A program made the translations under genes and the position numbers. A DNA stretch of 64,000 nt from positions 5,593,001-5,657,000 of the forward strand of contig NC_064039.1 of NCBI RefSeq assembly GCF_932526225.1, in the 5' to 3' direction. Shown piece after piece: positions 28,556 to 39,612 of this stretch. This stretch comes from Nematostella vectensis. Lineage: Eukaryota > Cnidaria > Anthozoa > Actiniaria > Edwardsiidae. How positions within the stretch are numbered: position 1 is the stretch's first letter; the number at the start of each line of letters is the position of its first letter. The notes beneath the pieces are model-generated. The model was given only the letters and a program-made list of their open reading frames with translations, searched no databases and was not told the origin of the DNA.

Positions 28556-29711
28556 CACACCTCATGTACCACCCATACACCACACCTCATGTTACACCCA
28601 TACACCACACCTCATGTACCACCCATACACCACACCTCATGTACCACCCATACACCACACCTTGTGTACCACCCATACACCAGACCTCATGTTACACTCA
28701 TACACCACACCTCATGTACCACCCATACACCACACCTCATGTACCACCCATACACCACACCTCATGTACCACCCATACTCAACACCTCATATACCACCTA
28801 TACACCACACCTCATGTAACACCCATACACCACACCTCTTGTAACACCCATACACCACACCTCATGTACGACCCATACACCACACCTAATGTAACACCCA
28901 TACACCACACCTCATGTACCACCCATACACCACACCTCATGTACCATCCATTCACCATAACCTAGGTAAAACCCATACACCACACCTCATGTACCACCCA
29001 TACACCACACCTCATGTAACACCCATACACCACACCTTATGTACCACCCATACACCACACCTCATGTAACACCCATACACCACACCTCATGTACCACCCA
29101 TACACCACACCTCATGTACCACCCATACACCACACATCATGTACCACCCATACACCACACCTCATGTAGCCCTCATACACCACACCTCATGTACCACCCA
29201 TACACCATCCCTCCTGTACCACTCATACACCACACCTAATGTAGCCCCCATACACCACACCTCATGTACCACCCATACACCACACCTTGTGTACCACCCA
29301 TACACCACACTTCATGTACAACCGATACACCACACCTCATGTACCACCCATACACCACACCTCATGTACCACTCATACACCACACCTCATGTACCACCAA
29401 TACACCACACCTCATGTACCACTCATACACCACACCTTGTGTACCACCCATACACCAGACCTCATGTACCACCCATACACCACACCTCATGTACCAACCA
29501 TACACCACACCTCATGTACCACCCATACACCACACCTCATGTACCACCCATACACCACACCTTATGTACCACCCATACACCACACCTCATGTACCACCCA
29601 TACACCACACCTCATGCACCACCCATACACCACACCTCATGTACCACCCATACACCACAACTCATGTACCACTCATACACCACACCTTGTGTACCACCCA
29701 TACACCAGACC
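28556..29711 (+). repeat. Third copy of the 22.86-24.01 kb block
   Basis: The variant order matches 22,860-24,015 at a constant offset of 5,696 bp, including the CCTAGG-containing unit (23,265 and 28,961). The match stops near 29,714, where this copy has GTAACACCC and the other GTACCACCAAT. The block therefore exists in three places in the array (about 23, 29 and 34.5 kb). Confidence 0.85.
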
Positions 29712-31588
29712 TCATGTAACACCCATACACCACACCTCATGTACCACCCATACACCAGACCTCATGTTACACCCATACACCACACTTCATGTACCACCCA
29801 TACACCACACCTCATGTACCACCCATACACCACACCTCATCTACCACCCATACACCACACCTCGTGTAACACCCATACACCACACCTCATGTACCACCCA
29901 TACACCACACCTCATGTAACACCCATACACCACACCTCATCTACCACCCATACACCACACCTCATGTACCACCCATACACCACACTTCATGTACCACCCA
30001 TACACCACACCTCGTGTAACACCCATACACCACACCTCATGTACCACCCATACACCACACCTCATGTACCACCCATACACCAGACCTCATGTTACACCCA
30101 TACACCACACCTCATGTACCACCCATACACCACACCTCATGTACCACCCATACACCAAACCTCATGTACCAACCATACACCACACCTCATGTAACACCCA
30201 TACACCACACCTCATGTACCACCCATACACCAGACCTCATGTTACACCCATACACCAAACTTCATGTACCACCCATACACCACACCTCATGTACCACCCA
30301 TACACCAAACCTCATGTACCAACCATACACCACACCTCATGTTACACCCATACACCACACCTTGTGTACCACCCATACACCAGACCTCATGTTACACTCA
30401 TACACCACACCTCATGTACCACCCATACACCACACCTCATGTAGCACCCATACACCACACCTCATGTAACACCCATACACCACACCTCATCTACCACCCA
30501 TACACCACACCTCATGTAACACCCATACACCACACCTCATCTACCACCCATACACCACACCTCATGTACCAACCATACACCACACCTTATGTAGCACCCA
30601 TACACCACACCTCATGTAACACCCATACACCACACCTCATGTACCACCCATACACCACACCTCATGTAGCACCCATACACCACACCTCATGTACCACCCA
30701 TACTCAACACCTCATATACCACCCATACACCACACCTCATGTAACACCCATACACCACACCTCTTGTAACACCCATACACCACACCTCATGTACGACCCA
30801 TACACCACACCTAATGTAACACCCATACACCACACCTCATGTACCACCCATACACCACACCTCATGTAACACCCATACACCACACCTTATGTACCACCCA
30901 TACACCACACCTCATGTAACACCCATACACCACACCTCATGTACCACCCATACACCACACCTCATGTACCACCCATACACCACACATCATGTACCACCCA
31001 TACACCACACCTCATGTAGCCCTCATACACCACACCTCATGTACCACCCATACACCACACCTCCTGTACCACTCATACACCACACCTAATGTAGCCCCCA
31101 TACACCACACCTCATGTACCACCCATACACCACACCTTGTGTACCACCCATACACCAGACCTCATGTACCACCCATACACCACACCTCATGTACCAACCA
31201 TACACCACACCTCATGTACCACCCATACACCACACCTCATGCACCACCCATACACCACACTTCATGTACCACCCATACACCACACCTTGTGTACCACCCA
31301 TACACCACACATCATGTACCACCCATACACCACACCTCATGTACCACCCATACACCACACCTCATGCACCACCCATACACCACACTTCATGTACCACCCA
31401 TACACCACACCTTGTGTACCACCCATACACCACACATCATGTACCACCCATACACCACACCTCATGTACCACCCATACACCACACCTCATGTAACACCCA
31501 TACACCACACCTCATGTACCACCCATACACCACACCTCCTGTACCACTCATACACCACACCTAATGTAGCCCCCATACACCACACCTC

Positions 31589-34500
31589 ATGTACCACCCA
31601 TACACCACACCTCATGTACCACCCATACACCACACCTCATGTACCACCCATACACCACACCTCATGTACCACCCATACACCAAACCTCATGTACCAACCA
31701 TACACCACACCTCATGTACCACCCATACACCACACCTTATGTTACACCCATACACCACACCTCATGTACCACCCATACACCACACCTCATGTACCACCCA
31801 TACACCACACCTCATATACCACCCATACACCACACCTCATATACCATCCATACACCACACTTCATGTACCACCCATACACCACACCTCATGTACCAACCA
31901 TACACCACACCTCATGTACCACCCATACACCACACCTTATGTTACAACCATACACCACACCTCATGTACCACCCATACACCACACCTCATGTACCACCCA
32001 TACACCACACCTCATGTACCACCCATACACCACACCTCATGTACCACCCATACACCACACCTCATGTACCACCCATACACCACACCTTGTGTACCACCCA
32101 TACACCACACTTCATGTACCACCCATACACCACACCTCATGTACCACCCATACACCACACCTTGTGTACCACCCATACACCACACTTCATGTACCACCCA
32201 TACACCACACCTCATGTACCACCCATACACCACACCTCATCTACCACCCATACACCACACCTTGTGTACCACCCATACTCAACACCTCATGTAGCCCTCA
32301 TACACAACACCTCATGTACCACCCATACACCACACCTCATGTACCACCCATACACCACACCTCATGTACCACCCATACACCACACCTCATGTAGCACCCA
32401 TACACCACACCTCATGTTACACCCATACACCACACCTCATGTACCACCCATACACCACACCTCATGTAACACCCATACACCACACCTTATGTACCACCCA
32501 TACACCACACCTCATGTAACACCCATACACCACACCTCATGTAACACCCATACACCACACCTCATGTAACACCCATACACCACACCTCATGTACCACCCA
32601 TACACCACACCTCATGTAACACCCATACACCACACCTAATGTAACACCCATATACCACACCTTATGTACCACCCATACACCACACCTCATGTAACACCCA
32701 TACACCACACCTAATGTACCACCCATACACCACACCTTGTGTACCACCCATACACCAGACCTCATGTTACACTCATACGCCACACCTCATGTACCACCCA
32801 TACACCACACCTCATGTACCACCCATACTCAACACCTCATATACCACCCATACACCACACCTCATGTAACACCCATACACCACACCTCTTGTAACACCCA
32901 TACACCACACCTCATGTACGACCCATACACCACACCTAATGTAACACCCATACACCACACCTCATGTACCACCCATACACCACACCTCATGTAACACCCA
33001 TACACCACACCTTATGTACCACCCATACACCACACCTCATGTAACACCCATACACCACACCTCATGTACCACCCATACACCACACCTCATGTACCACCCA
33101 TACACCACACCTCGTGTACCACCCATACACCACACCTCGTGTAACACCCATACACAACACCTTGTGTACCACCCATACACCAGACCTCATGTACCACCCA
33201 TACACCACACATCATGTACCACCCATACACCACACCTCATGTAGCCCTCATACACCACACCTCATGTACCACCCATACACCACACCTCCTGTACCACTCA
33301 TACACCACACCTAATGTAGCCCCCATACACCACACCTCATGTACCACCCATACAACACACCTTGTGTACCACCCATACAACAGACCTCATGTACCCCCCA
33401 TACACCACACCTCATGTACCAACCATACACCACACCTCATGTACCACCCATACACCACACCTCATGCACCACCCATACACCACACCTTATGTACCACCCA
33501 TACACCACACCTCATGTACCACCGATACACCACACTTCATGTACCACCCATACACCACACCTCATGTACCACCCATACACCACACTTCATGTACCACCGA
33601 TACACCACACCTCATGTACCACCGATACACCACACTTCATGTACCACCCATACACCACACCTCATGTACCACCCATACACCACACCTCATGTACCACCCA
33701 TACACCACACTTCATGTACCACCGATACACCACACCTCATGTACGACCCATACACCACACTTCATGTACCACCCATACACCACACCTCATGTACCACCCA
33801 TACACCACACCTCATGTACCACCCATACACCACACCTCATATACCACCTATACACCACACCTCATGTAACACCCATACACCACACCTCTTGAAACACCCA
33901 TACACCACACCTCATGTAACACCCATACACCACACCTCATGTACCACCCATACACCACACTTCATGTACCACCGATACACCACACCTCATGTACCACCGA
34001 TACACCACACTTCATGTACCACCCATACACCACACCTCATGTACCACCCATACACCACACCTCATGTACCACCCATACACCACACCTCATGTTACACCCA
34101 TACACCACACCTTGTGTACCACCCATACACCAGACCTCATGTTACACTCATACACCACACCTCATGTACCACCCATACACCACACCTCATGTACCACCCA
34201 TACACCACACCTTATGTACCACCCATACTCAACACCTCATATACCACCTATACACCACACCTCATGTAACACCCATACACCACACCTCTTGTAACACCCA
34301 TACACCACACCTCATGTACGACCCATACACCACACCTAATGTAACACCCATACACCACACCTCTTGTACCACCCATACACCACACCTCATGTACCATCCA
34401 TTCACCATAACCTAGGTAAAACCCATACACCACACCTCATGTACCACCCATACACCACACCTCATGTAACACCCATACACCACACCTTATGTACCACCCA

Positions 34501-35480
34501 TACACCACACCTCATGTAACACCCATACACCACACCTCATGTACCACCCATACACCACACCTCATGTACCACCCATACACCACACATCATGTACCACCCA
34601 TACACCACACCTCATGTAGCCCTCATACACCACACCTCATGTACCACCCATACACCATCCCTCCTGTACCACTCATACACCACACCTAATGTAGCCCCCA
34701 TACACCACACCTCATGTACCACCCATACACCACACCTTGTGTACCACCCATACACCACACTTCATGTACAACCGATACACCACACCTTATGTACCACCCA
34801 TACACCACACCTCATGTACCACTCATACACCACACCTCATGTACCACCAATACACCACACCTCATGTACCACTCATACACCACACCTTGTGTACCACCCA
34901 TACACCAGACCTCATGTACCACCCATACACCACACCTCATGTACCAACCATACACCACACCTCATGTACCACCCATACACCACACCTCATGTACCACCCA
35001 TACACCACACCTTATGTACCACCCATACACCACACCTCATGTACCACCCATACACCACACCTCATGCACCACCCATACACCACACCTCATGTACCACCCA
35101 TACACCACAACTCATGTACCACTCATACACCACACCTTGTGTACCACCCATACACCAGACCTCATGTACCACCAATACACCACACCTCATGTACCAACCA
35201 TACACCACACCTCATGTACCACCCATACACCACACCTCATGCACCACCCATACTCCACACCTTATGTACCACCCATACACCACACCTCATGTACCACCGA
35301 TACACCACACTTCATGTACCACCCATACACCACACCTCATGTACCACCCATACACCACACTTCATGTACCACCGATACACCACACCTCATGTACCACCCA
35401 TACACCACACCTCATGTACCACCCATACACCACACCTCATGTACCAACCATACACCACACCTCATGTACCACCCATACAC
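31589..35480 (+). repeat. Long-range duplicated block, right copy (partner 20743-24340)
   Basis: This is the partner of the 20.74-24.34 kb block. It contains about 14 additional units around 32.3-32.7 kb and lacks two units near 34.1 kb. Upstream, 29.9-31.5 kb also resembles 17.4-18.7 kb (offsets 12,496 and then 12,721 bp), so a still larger block of some 5-6 kb may have been copied. Confidence 0.85.
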
Positions 35481-37699
35481 CACACCTCATGTTACACCCA
35501 TACACCACACCTCATGTACCACCCATACACCACACCTCATGTACCACCCATACACCACACCTCATGTAACACCCATACACCACACCTCATGTTACACCCA
35601 TACACCACACCTCATCTACCACCCATACACCACACCTCATCTACCACCCATACACCACACCTCATGTACCACCCATACACCACACCTCATGTACCACCCA
35701 TACACCACACCTCATCTACCACCCATACACCACACCTCATGTAACACCCATACACCACACCTCATGTACCACCCATACACCACACCTCATCTACCACCCA
35801 TACACCACACCTCATGTACCACCCATACACCACACCTCATGTACCACCCATACTCAACACCTCATATACCACCCATACACCACACCTCATGTACCACCCA
35901 TACACCACACCTCATGTACCACCCATACACCAAACCTCATGTACCACCCATACACCACACCTCATGTACCACCCATACACCACACCTCATGTACCACCCA
36001 TACACCACACCTCATGTACCACCCATACATTACACCTCATGTACCACCCATACACCACACCTCATGTTACACCCATACACCAAACCTCATGTACCACCCA
36101 TACACCACACCTTGTGTACCACCCATACACCACACCTCATCTACCACCCATACACCACACCTCATGTACCACCCATACACCACACCTCATGTAACACCCA
36201 TACACCACACCTCATGTACCACCCATACACCACACCTCATGTTACACCCATACACCAAACCTCATGTACCACCCATACACCACACCTTGTGTACCACCCA
36301 TACACCACACCTCATGTACCACCCATACACCACACCTCATATACCACCCATACACCAAACCTCATGTACCACCCATACACCACACCTTGTGTACCACCCA
36401 TTCACCACACCTCATGTAACACCCATACACCACACTTCATGTACCACCCATACACCACACCTCATGTTACACCCATACACCACACCTCATGTACCACCCA
36501 TACACCACACCTCATGTACCACCCATACACCACACCTCATGTACCACCCATACTCAACACCTCATATACCACCCATACACCACACCTCATGTACCACCCA
36601 TACACCACACCTCATGTACCACCCATACACCAAACCTCATGTACCACCCATACACCACACCTTGTGTACCACCCATACACCACACCTCATGTACCACCCA
36701 TACACCACACCTCATGTACCACCCATACTCAACACCTCATATACCACCCATACACCACACCTCATGTAACACCCATACACCACACCTCTTGTAACACCCA
36801 TACACCACACCTAATGTACGACCCATACACCACACCTAATGTAACACCCATACACCACACCTTGTGTGCCACCCATACACCACACCTCATGTACCACCCA
36901 TACACCACACCTCATGTAACACCCATACACCACACCTCTTGTAACACCCATACACCACACCTCATGTACGACCCATACACCACACCTAATGTAACACCCA
37001 TACACCACACCTCTTGTACCACCCATACACCACACCTCATGTACCATCCATTCACCATAACCTAGGTAAAACCCATACACCACACCTCATGTACCACCCA
37101 TACACCACACCTCATGTACCACCCATACACCCACCTCATGTACCACCCATACACCACACCTTATGTAGCACCCATACACCACACCTCATGTAACACCCAT
37201 ACACCACACCTCATGTAGCACCTATACACCACACCTCATGTACCACCCATACACCACACCTCATGTAACACCCATACACCACACCTCATGTAACACCCAT
37301 ACACCACACCTCATGTACCACCCATACACCACACCTCATGTACCACCCATACACCACACCTCATGTAACACCCATACACCACACCTCATGTACCACCCAT
37401 ACACCACACCTCATGTACCACCCATACACCACACCTCTTGTACCACCCATACACCACACCTCATGTAAAACTCATACTCAACACCTCATATACCACCCAT
37501 ACACCACACCTCATGTAACACCCATACACCACACCTCATGTACCACCCATACACCACACCTCATGTAACACCCATACACCACACCATGTTCCATCCATAC
37601 ACTACACCTCATGTAACACCCATACACCACACCTAATGTACCACCCATACACCACACCTCATGTACCACCCATGCACCACACCTCATGTACCACCCATA

Positions 37700-38770
37700 C
37701 ACCACACCATGTTCCATCCATACACCACACCTCATGTAACACCCATACACCACACCTCATGTAACACCCATACACCACACCTCATGTACCACCCATACAT
37801 CACACCTCATGTAACACCCATATACCACACCTCATGTACCACCCATACTCAACACCTCATGTACCACCCATACACCACACCTTATATACCACCCATACAC
37901 CACACCTTATGTACCACCCATACATCACACCTCATGTACCAACCATACACCACACTTCATGTACCACCCATACACCACACCTCGTTTACCACCCATACAC
38001 CACACCTCATGTAACACCCATATACCACACCATGTTCCATCCATACACCACACCTCGTGTACCACCCATACACCACACCTCATGTAACACCCATACACCA
38101 CACCTCATGTACCACCCATACATCACACCTCATGTACCAACCATACACCACACTTCATGTACCACCCATACACCACACCTCGTGTACCACCCATACACCA
38201 CACCTCGTGTAACACCCATACACAACACCTTGTGTACCACCCATACACCAGACCTCATGTACCACCCATACACCACACATCATGTACCACCCATACACCA
38301 CACCTCATGTAGCCCTCATACACCATACCTCATGTACCACCCATACACCACACCTCCTGTACCACTCATACACCACACCTAATGTAGCCCCCATACACCA
38401 CACCTCATGTACCACCCATACACCACACCTTGTGTACCACCCATACACCAGACCTCATGTACCACCCATACACCACACCTCATGTACCAACCATACACCA
38501 CACCTCATGTACCACCCATACACAACACCTCATGTACCACCCATACTCAACACCTCATGTACCACCCATACACCACACCTTATGTACCACCCATACACCA
38601 CACCTCATGTACCACCGATACACCACACTTCATGTACCACCCATACACCACACCTCATGTACCACCCATACACCACACCTCATGTACCACCCATACATCA
38701 CACCTCATGTACCACCCATACACCACACCTCGTGTACCACCCATACACCACACCTCTTGTACCACCCATA
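37700..38770 (+). repeat. End block of the array, copy of 27.23-28.30 kb
   Basis: The last kilobase of the array repeats the pattern at about 27,232-28,300 at an offset of 10,468 bp, including two shortened ATGTTCCATCC units (27,240 and 27,563 against 37,711 and 38,031). The copy stops just before the array's decayed right edge. Confidence 0.85.
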
Positions 38771-38815
38771 CACCACACCTCATGTAAAACCCATACATCA
38801 CCCTTACACCATAAC

Positions 38816-39290
38816 ACACAACAACCTTTATTTATGATTTTTGTTGTGCCAGAATGCCTGATCATTGTATATACAACTAGACTTAGACGGATTATTCTTA
38901 AGTAATGGCCAAAAATTATTTTCGTCACTTCTCTTAAAAAAGCTCTAAGCTTCCCAAAGGCCCGTTTTTAATTCCATATCCATTCAACTTTAAATGCTAC
39001 ATTGAAATCCAATGTCAGGCCGTATAACAATTCTGTTATAAAACTATGCATCAACGACGTTGGAGCCATTGCAGCTGTCAGTGGATGCTTCTGTGTAAAG
39101 ATCGTTATTTTTGCTTGAAATTTTTTTTAGCAAAATGCCGAAATAATCCCTCTAGGACGATATGCAACCTTTTGGATTTTTTTTTTGTAGTGCACCTACC
39201 AGGTAGGGTAGATTTTATTTTATCACAACTCCCTCTTTCCTTATTCTCATCCTATGAGAAAGTATTTTAAATTCCAAAGGTTTTTTTTAA
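38816..39290. other. AT-rich flank of the array, no gene seen
   Basis: The sequence leaves the repeat pattern through degenerate units and becomes ordinary AT-rich DNA with short T runs. I see no gene or motif. Confidence 0.55.
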
Positions 39291-39609
39291 GCAGGCCCGT
39301 ACCCAGAGGGGTGCGAGCGCACCCCCTCCCCCCCTCCACAAAAGGCCGAAAGACCACTTTTTGTTCTCAATAGATGTGGTATTCGTATACAAAACTATAA
39401 ATCATAGCTAGATCACTCTGCTGTAGCCAAATCCGACAATAAACGTCACGTGGAAATACTGAAATAAAAAATCATTTTTGTTCTTTCAGAGGTGGTTAGA
39501 TTTTTATCAGAGAACTCCCCTCCCCCCTCCCCAGGTAAAATTAGGTCCACATTTTCGGATTTCTTACCCCCCCCCCCCCCCCCAAGAAAAATCCTGGGTA
39601 CGGGCCTGC
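39291..39609. mobile_element. 319-bp MITE-like element with 16-bp terminal inverted repeats
   Basis: GCAGGCCCGTACCCAG at 39291-39306 is the exact reverse complement of 39594-39609. Both ends are flanked by TAA (39288-39290 and 39610-39612), a possible 3-bp target duplication of the kind made by PIF/Harbinger elements. The interior holds C-rich tracts just inside each end, including a run of 17 C at 39567-39583, and has no transposase. It is a non-autonomous DNA transposon; the superfamily is tentative because the flanks are AT-rich. Confidence 0.7.
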
Positions 39610-39612
39610 TAA

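Larger units (their letters stand above)
10925..38815 (+). repeat. Giant 25-bp minisatellite array (about 1,115 units, 27.9 kb)
   Basis: The array is an almost unbroken head-to-tail run of a 25-bp unit (a consensus copy is at 11221-11245; core ACCACCCATACACCACACC, joined by TCATGT). The consensus has 12 C, 8 A, 4 T and 1 G, so the strands are very asymmetric, and it has no CpG. Units differ by recurring point variants, such as GTAACACCC, CTTATG, CTTGTG, CTCGTG, TTCATG, CAGACC, CAAACC, ATACTCAAC, GTTACACC, GTAGCCCTC and GTACGACC. Most unit lengths are exactly 25; rare shorter units occur (one base missing near 11589, 12713, 14737 and 37132; shortened ATGTTCCATCC units near 27240, 27563, 37586, 37711 and 38031). 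Both edges fade into degenerate units (CATTCACCACACC at 10931; CATCACCCTTACACC near 38795). The consensus has no stop codon in any plus frame, so open frames up to 817 codons arise automatically; I do not regard them as genes. Confidence 0.97.

Noticed and set aside
18641-37083. Minus-strand open frames of 60-90 codons in the array (Val/Gly/Trp/Met-rich).
   Set aside because: They occur where CTTGTG or similar variants remove the regular TGA; shadows of the repeat.
10925-38815. CRISPR-like reading of a regular 25-bp repeat.
   Set aside because: There are no unique spacers; units are directly adjacent and the DNA is eukaryotic.
10925-38815. Telomeric or subtelomeric array.
   Set aside because: The unit is not TTAGGG, the standard animal and cnidarian telomere repeat, and genes lie on one side with retroelements on the other; the sequence gives no chromosome end.
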